NCBI RefSeq assembly: GCF_000719335.1
Contig: NZ_JOGB01000046.1
Location: 1 to 54,154, forward strand
Reading direction: 5' to 3'
Source of the DNA: Streptomyces sp. NRRL S-87
GTDB lineage: Bacteria; Actinomycetota; Actinomycetes; Streptomycetales; Streptomycetaceae
DNA: 54,154 bases
The position numbers were made by a program, and so were the translations under genes. The notes beneath the pieces were generated by a model. That model worked only from the letters and a program-made list of their open reading frames with translations, ran no database searches and was not told the DNA's origin. Shown here one piece after another: positions 1-8,786 of this stretch. The number at the start of each line of letters is the position of its first letter. Within the stretch, counting starts at the first letter, position 1.

Positions 1-103
1 AGGGCTTTGGGGCTTCGCCCTGGCCTTCGGCCACCCTCGGCCCGGGCCTGCCTCCGAGCCAGCCTGCCACCCCTGTCAAGCGCCTCCCCCACACACCACA
101 CGG
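1..103 (-). repeat. Dispersed palindromic repeat, copy A (partial, cut by window edge)
   Basis: This stretch is nearly identical to the reverse complement of the last part of the window (about 53974-54075). Both share the end block TGTCAAGCGCCTCCCCC followed by ACACACCAC, and the GGCCCGGGCCTGCCTCCG core. A collapsed copy lies at 37398-37465. The element is cut at base 1, so the other terminal inverted repeat is not visible. No open frame in it looks coding. Confidence 0.75.
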
Positions 104-120
104 CGGCACTCCCGCGTGAT

Positions 121-245
121 GCCGGGCCGTGGCTACGGGCACCACGGGCACCACCGGCACCACCGGCACTACCGGCACCACGACCACCACGACCACCACA
201 GCCACTACAGCCACCACAGCCACTACAGCCACCACGGCCCCCACG
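121..245. repeat. Short tandem repeat tract (CAC/CCG/CTACAG units)
   Basis: Low-complexity DNA built from 9-base and 18-base variants such as GGCACCACC, CCACGACCA and CAGCCACTACAGCCACCA. Translated forward it would give a His/Tyr-rich peptide, and in another frame a Thr-rich peptide. Neither has a convincing ribosome site or a conserved continuation. I read it as an expanded microsatellite, not as a gene. Confidence 0.6.
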
Positions 246-449
246 ACGACGTAACCAACGCATCCCGACCGGTGTCGAATGGCGCGGCGACCACGCACCA
301 ACGCGCCGCGACCGGGCGCCGAGTGACGCGGCCAAGTATCGAGCGAGGCCCGCTCGGTGCTCGACCGGTGATCGACCGGTGCTCGATCGGCGATCGGGGG
401 GTGATCAGGGGGTGACAAGGCGGGGGTGCAGCGGGTAGGTCTGCCGGAC
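246..449. other. Intergenic leader of the CoA-transferase gene with short CGATC/CCGGTG repeats
   Basis: Between 340 and 418 there are overlapping short palindromes and direct repeats of the type CTCGACCGGTGATCGACCGG and CGATCGG. They may hold regulator half-sites, but no known operator is recognisable. No gene is seen. The ribosome site for the next gene is weak (AGGT at about 435). Confidence 0.35.
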
Positions 450-1646
450 ATGAGCATCGCACCCCTCCCCCTGGACGGGATCACCGTCGTCTCCGTCGAA
501 CAAGCCGTATCGGCCCCGTTCGCCACGCGCCAGCTCGCCGACCTCGGCGCCCGGGTGATCAAGGTCGAGCGGCCCGACGGCGGCGACTTCGCGCGCGGCT
601 ACGACACCGCGGCGCACGGACTGGCCTCGCACTTCGTGTGGGCCAACCGCGGCAAGGAGTCGATCGCCCTCGACCTCAAGGACCCGCGGGGCCTCGAGGT
701 GCTGGAGCGGCTCGTCGCGGATGCGGACGTGTTCGTGCAGAACCTGGCCCAGGGGGCGGCGGCCCGGCTCGGCCTCGACGCGGCGGCGCTCTGCGCCCGC
801 CACCCCCGTCTGGTCGCCGTCGACATCTCCGGGTACGGACCCGAGGGACCGTACGCCCACAAGCGGGCCTACGACATGCTGGTGCAGTGCGAGGCGGGGC
901 TGGTGTCGGTGACCGGCACCCCGGAGCAGCCGGTCAAGGCCGGCGTCCCGGCGGCCGACATCGCGGCGGCGATGTACGCGTTCTCGGGCGTGCTCGCGGC
1001 CCTGCTGCGGCGCGCCACCACCGGGCTCGGCGGCCCCGTGGAGGTCTCGATGCTGGACGCGCTCGCCGAGTGGATGGGGCACCCGCTACACCACACCATG
1101 CACGGCGGACGGGAGCCGGAGCGGACGGGCCTGGCGCACGCGGTGATCGCCCCGTACGACGCCTACGCCACGGCCGACGGCGGCCGGGTCCTGCTGTCCG
1201 TGCAGAACGACCGGGAGTGGCGGCGGCTGGCCGAACACGTTCTGGAGCGGCCGGAGTTGGCCGAGGATGCGGCGTACGCGACCAATGCCGCGCGGACCGC
1301 GCACCGGGAACGGACGGACGCGGCGGTCGCGAAGGCCCTGGGCGCGCTCGACGCCGACGAGGCCGTACGGCGGCTGGAGGCGGCCGGGATCGCCTGCGCG
1401 CGCCTGAACACGGTCACCGAGCTGGCGGCGCATCCCCAGCTCGCAGCCCGGGACCGCTGGCGTGAGGTGGGGTCACCGGTGGGGCCGCTGCGGGCCCTGC
1501 TGCCGCCGATCGGACTGCCGGGCGGGGCGGAACCGCGCATGGGCGCGGTCCCCGCGCTCGGCGAGCACACCGACGCCCTGCTGCGCGCCCTGGGGATGAC
1601 GGACGCGCAGATCACGGCACTGCGTGGGGACGGTGTGGTCGCCTGA
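450..1646 (+). CDS. CaiB/BaiF family (class III) CoA-transferase
   Basis: The 398-residue protein has the length and order of class III CoA-transferases. It has an N-terminal Rossmann-like half (PLDGITVVSVEQAVSAPFAT, then LGARVIKVERPDGGDFAR), the SIALDLKDPRG strand, the DVFVQN block, a GYGPEGPY segment and the PVKAGVP loop. These enzymes move CoA between organic acids through an aspartyl-CoA intermediate. The candidate catalytic Asp is in the RAYDMLVQ segment, where the family has its conserved Asp. The substrate cannot be told from sequence. The ATG at 450 is preferred over the upstream GTG at 426 because the family fold begins directly after it. The gene stands alone and converges on the small gene at 1688-1954. 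Confidence 0.9.
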   Translation: MSIAPLPLDGITVVSVEQAVSAPFATRQLADLGARVIKVERPDGGDFARGYDTAAHGLASHFVWANRGKESIALDLKDPRGLEVLERLVADADVFVQNLAQGAAARLGLDAAALCARHPRLVAVDISGYGPEGPYAHKRAYDMLVQCEAGLVSVTGTPEQPVKAGVPAADIAAAMYAFSGVLAALLRRATTGLGGPVEVSMLDALAEWMGHPLHHTMHGGREPERTGLAHAVIAPYDAYATADGGRVLLSVQNDREWRRLAEHVLERPELAEDAAYATNAARTAHRERTDAAVAKALGALDADEAVRRLEAAGIACARLNTVTELAAHPQLAARDRWREVGSPVGPLRALLPPIGLPGGAEPRMGAVPALGEHTDALLRALGMTDAQITALRGDGVVA

Positions 1647-1687
1647 GGATCGATGCCGGGGGACGGGTGCGGGACGGGACTGCTGCG

Positions 1688-1954
1688 TCAGTGGCGGCTG
1701 CCGAAGAGCGAGCGGCGGAGTCGGCGCAGCGGCGCGAAGAGCGAGACCCGCGCGCTCCGGCTCCGGTGGCCGTGCTTGACGTCGCGCGCCGTCAGCTCGC
1801 GCATCAGCAGGGTCGCCTCGGCGGCCTCGCGCTGCGGGATGGCGGGGCCACCCAGCACGGCGAGGTGGCGGTCGAGGCGCGTACTCGTCGCCTTGCTACC
1901 GCAGGTGATGGCAGGCACGCGGGGCGGCCTGCTGCGCATTGCTATCTGTTCCAT
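1688..1954 (-). CDS. Small basic conserved Streptomyces protein (88 aa), function unknown
   Basis: An 88-residue protein beginning MEQIAMRSRPPR and ending in a strongly basic tail (FAPLRRLRRSLFGSRH). The start is chosen because GGGGAGAG lies 6-7 bases upstream of the ATG at 1954, and because the upstream in-frame extension looks non-coding. I recall similar short proteins annotated as hypothetical in streptomycetes, but no function is known to me. There is no signal peptide or membrane helix. The Arg/Lys-rich C-terminus could bind nucleic acid or membrane; this is inference only. Confidence 0.6.
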   Translation of the reverse strand: MEQIAMRSRPPRVPAITCGSKATSTRLDRHLAVLGGPAIPQREAAEATLLMRELTARDVKHGHRSRSARVSLFAPLRRLRRSLFGSRH

Positions 1955-2295
1955 GTCTCTCCCCACCCGTACGAGGGCACCCGGCCCGGGCAGGTTAACC
2001 CTATCGCCCCCGTATGGCAGTGCGGTATCCCGGGAGGGGTGATTGACCACGCACTAGACGGGATTGACGGTCACTCACCGAATTCGACCGTTACGCTCCG
2101 AACACGCTCGGCCGCGAAAGTGAATTCCGGGGCCCGTGGGGCGAGTTGCTCGGGGGCGGCGCCCGGAGTTGGCTCACGACGGGCTGGCAAATCGTCCGGA
2201 CTGGGCTAACTTGGAGTGATCGCCCGGTTGCGGTCGAAGGGACCTCCGGGGGCGGCTCACCGGGTGCGGAACCCGGCTGCGGATGGGGGGCTCGC

Positions 2296-3441
2296 GTGGG
2301 CGGAGTTCCGAGCGGTGGGCCCGAGCGCCTGCTCGCCGGCCGGTACCGGCTGACCGGTCCGCTGGGGCAGGGTGCGCTGGGCCTGGTGTGGCGGGCCCGG
2401 GACGAGGTGCTGGGCCGCGACGTGGCCGTCAAGGAGGTGCGCGCGCCCGAGGGCGTGGACCCGGCCGAGGCGCGGCGGATGTACGTACGGCTGGAGCGCG
2501 AGGCGCGGGCCGCGGGCCGGATCACGCACCGCGGGGTCGTGCGGGTGTACGACGTGGCGCTCGAGGGCGGCCGCCCGTGGATCGTGATGGAGCTCGTCAA
2601 GGGGCTCTCGCTGGCGGAGGTCCTGGAGGCGGAGGGTCCGCTGCCGGCGCACCGGGCGGCGCACATCGGGGAGCAGGTGCTGGCGGCGCTGCGCTCGGCG
2701 CACGAGGCCGGGGTGCTGCACCGGGACGTCAAGCCGGGCAACGTGCTCATCGCCAACGACGGCCGGGTCCTGTTGAGCGACTTCGGGCTGTCGATGGCGG
2801 CGGGGGCGGCCGGCGCGCAGCCGGAGTTCCTCGCGCCGGAACGGGTGCTGGGCCGGGCCCCCGGGCCGGAGTCGGACCTCTGGTCGCTGGGCACGATGCT
2901 GCACGCGGCCGTGTCGGGGGCGTCGCCGTTCGCGCGGAGCACCCCGGACGCCACCCTGCGGGCCGTTCTGGACGAGGAGCCGCCCGTCGCACGCGGGGCC
3001 GGGGAGCTGGCCCCGGTGATCGCGGGACTGCTGCACAAGGACCCGGCGGCCCGCCTGTCGGCCCCGGAGGCGGCCCGGATGCTGCGGATCGTGGGCGCGG
3101 GCGGTTCGGTACGCGCCACCGGCGGACCGGCCTCGGACCCGGACCGGCCCCGCGGTGGGCCGGGCGGATCGGGCGGGTCGGGCGGGTCGGGCGGGGCAGG
3201 CTCTTCCGGCGCCTCGGGCGCCTCAGGCGGGTCCGGGACGGTGGGCGGGCGGGGCGGACCCGTGGGCGGTCCCGTGCGGGCACCCGGCCCGGGCGCCCCC
3301 GCCCCGGCGGGCCCGGCGGCCGCGGCGGACGACGGTCCCGCGGCCGGGACGTCCGGCGTCGGCGCGGGCCTGGTGCTGGCGGTCGGCGTGCTCGCCCTGC
3401 TGGCCGCGTTCACGACGCTGATCTGGGCGCTGCTCCGCTGA
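2296..3441 (+). CDS. Membrane-anchored Ser/Thr protein kinase (Hanks type)
   Basis: The 381-residue protein starts at a GTG with a G-rich ribosome site. The kinase domain covers about residues 16-275: glycine loop GQGALG (24-29), ATP lysine K46 in VAVKEV, catalytic HRDVKPGN (D144), DFG (162-164) and a shortened APE block (LAPERVLG). A Gly/Ser/Pro-rich linker follows, with GSGG repeats. The last 28 residues form one membrane helix that leaves almost nothing outside, so there are no PASTA or other sensor repeats. All residues needed for phosphotransfer are present. The likely role is intracellular signalling from a membrane tether. Starts at 2146 or in between are possible but would add sequence unlike the family. 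Confidence 0.9.
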   Translation: MGGVPSGGPERLLAGRYRLTGPLGQGALGLVWRARDEVLGRDVAVKEVRAPEGVDPAEARRMYVRLEREARAAGRITHRGVVRVYDVALEGGRPWIVMELVKGLSLAEVLEAEGPLPAHRAAHIGEQVLAALRSAHEAGVLHRDVKPGNVLIANDGRVLLSDFGLSMAAGAAGAQPEFLAPERVLGRAPGPESDLWSLGTMLHAAVSGASPFARSTPDATLRAVLDEEPPVARGAGELAPVIAGLLHKDPAARLSAPEAARMLRIVGAGGSVRATGGPASDPDRPRGGPGGSGGSGGSGGAGSSGASGASGGSGTVGGRGGPVGGPVRAPGPGAPAPAGPAAAADDGPAAGTSGVGAGLVLAVGVLALLAAFTTLIWALLR

Positions 3442-3524
3442 CGCTCCGACACGACGCGGCCGGTGTCGGACGCGCGGCCGCCGACCGGCGCGGCTCGGCG
3501 TCGAGGAGGGGCAGGCCGGGCACG

Positions 3525-3640
3525 CAGGGCCGGGGGAAGGAAGGCCGGAGAGGGAAAGCCCGGGCCAGGGAAGGCCGGGCAGAGGAAGCCTGGGCCAGGG
3601 AAGGCCGGGCCAGGGAAGGCTGGGGAGAGGAAGGCCGGGG
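3525..3640. repeat. Imperfect tandem repeat AGGGAAGGCCGGGC (about 15 bases)
   Basis: Between the kinase and esterase genes, about seven degenerate units of AGGGAAGGCCGGGCC and AGAGGAAGCCTGGGCC run head to tail. The array ends directly at the hairpin at 3640-3662. The purine-rich strand has no family-like open frame. It is probably slippage-expanded intergenic DNA. Confidence 0.7.
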
Positions 3641-3662
3641 AGGCCCCGTCGGACGGGGCCTC
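3640..3662. terminator. Hairpin between convergent kinase and esterase genes
   Basis: GAGGCCCCGTC and GACGGGGCCTC are exact inverted repeats around a single base, so a stem of about 8-9 pairs with a short loop is realistic. A CCCCC run follows. It lies between two converging genes and could end transcription from both sides. Confidence 0.6.
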
Positions 3663-3740
3663 CCCCACGGCTCACCGGATCTGGCGGTCCCGGTCGCCGC
3701 GTGCCGCACGGTTCGGCAGGAGCTCGACGGCGGACGGCCG

Positions 3741-4550
3741 TCAGGCCGCGGAGTTGAACGGCGGCAGGTAGCCGCCCGACTGCCCGGCGGCCGTCGGGTG
3801 GTACGACTCGCCGATGTTGAGCCAGTTGACGCTGTGCAGCCACGCGCTGCTGGAGCAGATCTCGTGGCCGGTGAAGGACCCGACGACCGAGGCGAAGGTG
3901 AAGCCGTGGTCGGCGGCGCGCTTGGCGGTCGCGGTGTTCAGGTAGTCGGCCGCGCCGTTGATGGCGCCGCGCTCGGTCTCGGACAGCCCGGTCGTGCAGG
4001 TCCCGGCGAGCTTGTAGAAGCGCGGGTACCCGAGCACCACCACGTGCGCGGCGGGCGCCTTGGCGCGGATCGCCGAGTACACCTGGTCGAGCTTGCCGGG
4101 CAGGGTGGAGTCGACGTACGCCTTCGCCTGGTTGATCCGGCTCAGGCAGGAGGACTCGGACTGCAGCACACAGGTCGTCATGACGTCGGAGAAGCCGGCG
4201 TCGTTGCCGCCGATCGTGATGCTGACGAGGTCGGTGTCCGCGTTCAGCGGACCCATCTGGCCGGAGAGGACGTCACCCGTACGAGCGCCCGAGCACGCGG
4301 TGAAACTGAAGCTGCCGGGTGAATGGGCGGCGGCCCAGAGGACCGGATAGGCCTTCGTGCTGCGTTTGCAGTTGCCGCTCGCACTGTCGTAGCTGCCGGC
4401 GCCGACGCCGGACGAGTACGAGTCGCCGAGCGCCACGTAGCCGAAGGAAGCGGCCTGTTGGGCCGCGGATGCCGGTGCGGCACCGAGGAGCGCGGCGGCC
4501 GCGGCGAGCGCGAACGACGACGCGAGCGCCGCGAGTCGGGACAGTTTCAT
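3741..4550 (-). CDS. Secreted SGNH/GDSL-family esterase
   Basis: The 269-residue protein has a Sec signal (MKLSR, a long Ala/Leu core, then ASAA at about 27-30). The block I Ser is in GDSYSSG (S44). Block III GGND is present in TIGGNDAGF, and the catalytic His is in SYHPTAAGQ near the C-terminus, so the triad and oxyanion residues are complete. Six or more cysteines suggest the disulfides typical of the exported Streptomyces esterase/lipase group, like S. coelicolor SCO1725 (recalled, not aligned). It likely hydrolyses short acyl esters outside the cell. The start is supported by GGGAGGG just upstream. It is divergent from the AAA ATPase gene. Confidence 0.9.
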   Translation of the reverse strand: MKLSRLAALASSFALAAAAALLGAAPASAAQQAASFGYVALGDSYSSGVGAGSYDSASGNCKRSTKAYPVLWAAAHSPGSFSFTACSGARTGDVLSGQMGPLNADTDLVSITIGGNDAGFSDVMTTCVLQSESSCLSRINQAKAYVDSTLPGKLDQVYSAIRAKAPAAHVVVLGYPRFYKLAGTCTTGLSETERGAINGAADYLNTATAKRAADHGFTFASVVGSFTGHEICSSSAWLHSVNWLNIGESYHPTAAGQSGGYLPPFNSAA

Positions 4551-4738
4551 GGACCCTCCCTTAGCAGGACTTCTGCGTCTTCCGTCGTAGCGCCGGACGC
4601 GGCCCTCTGGAAGTGTCCATGCCAAGAATGTTGCAGGAAGGATTGGCGGGAAACCTTCACCTGCCCGTGGTTTGCGTACGGAAGTACGGTGGACGAACCG
4701 GCGAAACCCGGGTGCGCGGGAGCAGTTGGTGCCGGATC

Positions 4739-5851
<1,113 letters not shown>

Positions 5852-5869
5852 GCACGGGCCTCAGTGGTG

Positions 5870-6005
5870 CCGTCCCGTGGGGGGTGGGGCGCCGAGGGGA
5901 CCCGCGGGCCGGCACCGCTGGCCGCCGCCACGGGCCGCCGCCGCGGGCCGGCACCGCGGGCCGCCGCCACGGGGCCGCCGCCACGGGCCGGCACCGCCCG
6001 CGCCG
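5870..6005. repeat. Low-complexity GCCGCC/CACGGGCCG repeat tract
   Basis: Degenerate units such as GGGCCGCCGCCAC and GGGCCGGCACCGC fill the space between the AAA ATPase gene and the converging GntR gene. No gene is seen in it. It may fold into GC-rich hairpins and act as a bidirectional stop, but no clean stem stands out. Confidence 0.5.
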
Positions 6006-6009
6006 TCGC

Positions 6010-6387
6010 TCAGTACCGCGCCCGCAGGGCCTCCCGTACGAGCTCCAGCGCGGCCTCCCGGTCGAGGCCGAGGCGCTGCGCCCGCTCGGCGTACGCCTGG
6101 GCCGCCACGGCGCCCTCGCGCTGCGCCGCGTCCCCGGCCGCGGCGACGAAGGTGCCGGCCCGGCCCCGGGTCTCGATCACCCCGTCCGCCTCCAGCGCGC
6201 GGTAGGCCTTGGCGACCGTGTTGGGGGCCAGGCCGAGGTCCTCCGCGAGGCCGCGTACGGTCGGCAGCTTGAAGCCCGCGGGCAGCCTGCCGCTGCGGGC
6301 CTGGCCGGCGATCTGGGCGCGCAGCTGCTCGTACGGCGCGGTCGCGGCGCCCGGGTCGACGGCGATCTTCAAGATCTTCGAGGTCAC
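6010..6387 (-). CDS. GntR-family regulator, YtrA-like short type
   Basis: The 125-residue protein has an N-terminal winged helix-turn-helix: PYEQLRAQIAGQARSG, then LPTVRGLAEDLGLAPNTVAKAYRALEADGVI, the GntR signature. Its C-terminal stretch of only about 45 residues is helical, as in YtrA-type members, which lack a large ligand domain and usually control neighbouring transporter genes. No transporter lies beside it here. The divergent GNAT/DUF402 pair is the obvious candidate target. The gene start is at ATG 6387. Confidence 0.85.
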   Translation of the reverse strand: MTSKILKIAVDPGAATAPYEQLRAQIAGQARSGRLPAGFKLPTVRGLAEDLGLAPNTVAKAYRALEADGVIETRGRAGTFVAAAGDAAQREGAVAAQAYAERAQRLGLDREAALELVREALRARY

Positions 6388-6467
6388 GGGCCCGATTCTC
6401 CCCCACCCTCCGGCCGGCCGGGCGCCCGCGCCGGAAACCGGCCGGGTGGTCGCACCGGACGACGGCG

Positions 6468-6531
6468 GCGGTCACGCCGGATGGCGGCCCGGCGGTCGCG
6501 CCGGATGGCGGCCCGGCGGTCGCGCCGGAAA
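6468..6531. repeat. 24-base direct repeat, 2.7 units, in the GntR/GNAT divergent region
   Basis: GCGGTC(A/G)CGCCGGATGGC followed by GGCCCG is repeated exactly at 6468, 6492 and, in part, 6516. The units sit between two divergent starts (6387 and 6575), where promoters and operators should be. They could be regulator sites for the GntR protein or a slippage product. Confidence 0.55.
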
Positions 6532-6574
6532 ATGGGAGGCGCCGGGCCCGGAGGCGGACGTAACGTCGCCGGAC

Positions 6575-7522
6575 GTGAGCATCCTCATCCGCGATCTGCG
6601 CCCCGGCGACGACACCGACCTGACGGCCGCCTCCCGGGTACGGCACGCAGCGCTGCCCTACATGGTGAGCACCCCGGCCCGGCTGGCCTTCGAGCTGGCG
6701 GGCGCCAACCCCGCCGCCCGGCAGCGGATCCTGGTCGCCGAGGAGGCCGGTCGGGTCGTCGGCATCGCCGAGGCGGGTCTGGCCTACGACAGCCCCGAGC
6801 CCGGCCAGGCCTCGCTGAACACCTTCGTGGACCCCGCCCACCGGGGCCGGGGCGCCGGCGCTGCGCTGACCCGGGCCGGGGAGGAGCACCTGGCCGGCGC
6901 CGGCGCCGGCCACGTGTACACGTGGGTGCTCGACGAGCCTGCGTACACCGGGTTCGCGGCCCGTCGCGGCTACGCGCCGCGCCGCCGGGCGCACTTCCTG
7001 CGGCTGGACCTGGCCGCGGGCCCGCTGCCGGAGCGGGCGCCGCTGCCGCCGGGCGTCGAGCTGGTGTCGGCGGCGGCGTTCGCCGACGACCCGCGGCCGC
7101 TGTACGAGGCCGACGCGGACGCCACCGCCGACGAGCCGGGGGACGTGCCCGTGGAGCTGTCCGACTACGAGGACTGGTTGCGCACCGTGTGGCACGACCC
7201 CACCCTCGACCGCGAGCTGACGGTGGTCGCGCTCGTGGACGGCGCGGTGGCGGCTTTCAGCGCCGCCCGCACCGACGGCGCGGACCGCTACGGCTCGGCC
7301 ATGACGGGCACCCGGCGCGCGTACCGCGGCCGCGGGCTCGCCAAGCTCGTGAAGAACGCCTCGCTGCACCGGGCCCGCGCGGCCGGCTACCGGGAGGCGT
7401 TCACGGGCAACGACGCGCAGAACGGCCCGATGCTGGCGGTCAACAAGTGGTTCGGGTACGAGATCTGCGCCACCGAGGTGCGGTACGTGAAGACGCTGAC
7501 GACTCCGGAGGTCCCCCGATGA
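6575..7522 (+). CDS. Tandem GNAT-domain acetyltransferase
   Basis: The 315-residue protein has two GNAT halves. The first (about 1-155) has the acetyl-CoA loop in FVDPAHRGRGAGAAL. The second (about 165-310) has it in TGTRRAYRGRGLAKLVK, followed by the N-N-P/NKWFGYE segment common in peptide or antibiotic acetyltransferases of actinomycetes. Both loops keep the R/Q-x-x-G-x-G/A pattern, so both may bind acetyl-CoA. The substrate is unknown. The GTG at 6575 is chosen because the fold begins there. The stop overlaps the next start (ATGA), so the DUF402 gene is translationally coupled to it. Confidence 0.85.
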   Translation: MSILIRDLRPGDDTDLTAASRVRHAALPYMVSTPARLAFELAGANPAARQRILVAEEAGRVVGIAEAGLAYDSPEPGQASLNTFVDPAHRGRGAGAALTRAGEEHLAGAGAGHVYTWVLDEPAYTGFAARRGYAPRRRAHFLRLDLAAGPLPERAPLPPGVELVSAAAFADDPRPLYEADADATADEPGDVPVELSDYEDWLRTVWHDPTLDRELTVVALVDGAVAAFSAARTDGADRYGSAMTGTRRAYRGRGLAKLVKNASLHRARAAGYREAFTGNDAQNGPMLAVNKWFGYEICATEVRYVKTLTTPEVPR

Positions 7523-7992
7523 ACATGGCCGTGGCACTGGTGAAGGCCGGCCGGGTCAAGGTCCGCTACCCCGCCGAACTGCTCGCCGACGACGGGCAGC
7601 GGGTGACGGTCCGCGCCCCGTGGGCGCTCGACACGGTGCGGGACTTCGGCTTCGTGCGGTTCGAGCCCGGGGACGTGTTCACCGAGCACTTCTGGCGGGA
7701 CCGCTGGTACGCGGTGAAGGAGGTGCGCACCGGCGGGGGCGTCCTCAAGGGCTGGTACTGCGACGTGACCCGGCCCGCGGTGGTCGGGGACGGGGAGATC
7801 GTCTCGGAGGACCTCGACCTGGACCTGTGGGTGTCGGCCGACGCCTCGGCCGTACTGCGCCTGGACGAGGACGAGTTCGCCGAGAGCGGGTTGGCGGGCC
7901 GCGACCCGGAGGCGGCCCGGGCCGCCGAGGCGGCCCTCGACGAGCTCGAACTCCTCGCGAGACTGGGGAGGTTCGGGGAGATCCTGGCCTGA
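7519..7992 (+). CDS. DUF402 (FomD-like) domain protein
   Basis: A 157-residue protein whose middle has the DUF402 pattern FTEHFWRDRWYAVKEVR, then LKGWYCDVTRPA and the acidic VSEDLDLDLWV block. In this family the conserved Tyr, Asp and Glu residues of these strands bind divalent metal. FomD-like members hydrolyse nucleotide-phosphonate or phosphoanhydride substrates. The helical tail (EAALDELELLARLGRFGEIL) is also typical. The ATG overlaps the stop of the acetyltransferase by four bases, so the two probably act in one process. The substrate is not predictable. Confidence 0.8.
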   Translation: MNMAVALVKAGRVKVRYPAELLADDGQRVTVRAPWALDTVRDFGFVRFEPGDVFTEHFWRDRWYAVKEVRTGGGVLKGWYCDVTRPAVVGDGEIVSEDLDLDLWVSADASAVLRLDEDEFAESGLAGRDPEAARAAEAALDELELLARLGRFGEILA

Positions 7993-8035
7993 CCGCACGG
8001 TCGTTTCCTGGCAACCCTCCGGATCTGATCCGAAG

Positions 8036-8566
8036 TCATAGTGCGTGCGGGGCGAGTCGCTTGCGGTAATGGAAGCGGTCGTAGACCCCGTCGACCCGGC
8101 GCTCGGTGAACTCGTAGCCGTAGCGCGGGTAGAGCTCCTGGTTCTCCCACATCAGCGCGTTGGTGTAGAGGCGGATCTCGGGCAGGCCGAGCCGGCGCGC
8201 GTGCGCGTCGGCGAAGCCCAGCAGCAGCCGCCCCAGGCCCGTTCCGCGGGCCCGGGGATGGACGGCGATGCTGTCGAGGAAGAGGTGGTCGCCGCCGGGC
8301 ACGAGGACGACGACGCCGGACACGGGGGTGCCGGCGACGTACACGTGCCCGGCGGCGATGCCCGCCGCGTGGTCGGCGTCCATGGGTGCCGGCCGGATCC
8401 CGATGCGCGCGATGTAGTGGTGGTACGCGGCATCGGTGACCTCCCGCACGGCGTCCACGTCCGTACCCGTAGCCGCCCGCACCCCCGCCCAGGCCGGGTC
8501 TCCGGCCGGGCCGCTCCCCGCGCCCCGCGACGCGGTCCCGTCCTGCTGCGGCTGATCGCTCGTCAA
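8036..8566 (-). CDS. Single-domain GNAT acetyltransferase
   Basis: The 176-residue protein carries the GNAT core: strand LFLDSIAVHPRARGTGLGRLLL with the acetyl-CoA binding R-x-x-G-x-G (ARGTGLG), then helix FADAHARRLGLPEIRLYTNALM and the C-terminal Y-x-x-x-G-F-like YPRYGYEFTERR. The N-terminal 30 residues are low complexity. The substrate is unknown. It is transcribed toward the DUF402 gene and is divergent from the LPMO gene over a 220-base intergenic stretch of lower GC content at 8590-8680, where promoters are expected. Confidence 0.85.
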   Translation of the reverse strand: MTSDQPQQDGTASRGAGSGPAGDPAWAGVRAATGTDVDAVREVTDAAYHHYIARIGIRPAPMDADHAAGIAAGHVYVAGTPVSGVVVLVPGGDHLFLDSIAVHPRARGTGLGRLLLGFADAHARRLGLPEIRLYTNALMWENQELYPRYGYEFTERRVDGVYDRFHYRKRLAPHAL

Positions 8567-8786
8567 GGGTCCCTCCGGGGCATCCGTACGCGGTCCTTAG
8601 TACCGGCTTAAGTCCATCCTAAAGATCTCTCTCCGGGTCCTTAACCAGGCGGTTCGTGGGATTTTCCGGGCTAGTTTCGAAGGGCGACGGGACGTGTCGC
8701 GGCGCCGTCGGGGGGCGGCGCCGTACGACGCGGTTTCCCCTTCCGGGCCCGTCGACGACCCGCGCCGCACCAAGGAGACCAGCCTC

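Noticed and set aside
116..415. His/Tyr-rich 99-residue reading of the tandem tract
   Set aside because: There is no ribosome site, no conserved continuation after the repeats, and equally open frames on both strands.
2091..3668. 525-codon minus-strand frame over the kinase, with FPGPAF repeats
   Set aside because: The repeats come from the 15-base tandem array, and the rest is the kinase gene read backwards.
6468..6531. CRISPR-like direct repeats
   Set aside because: The units are adjacent without spacers and no cas genes are in the window.
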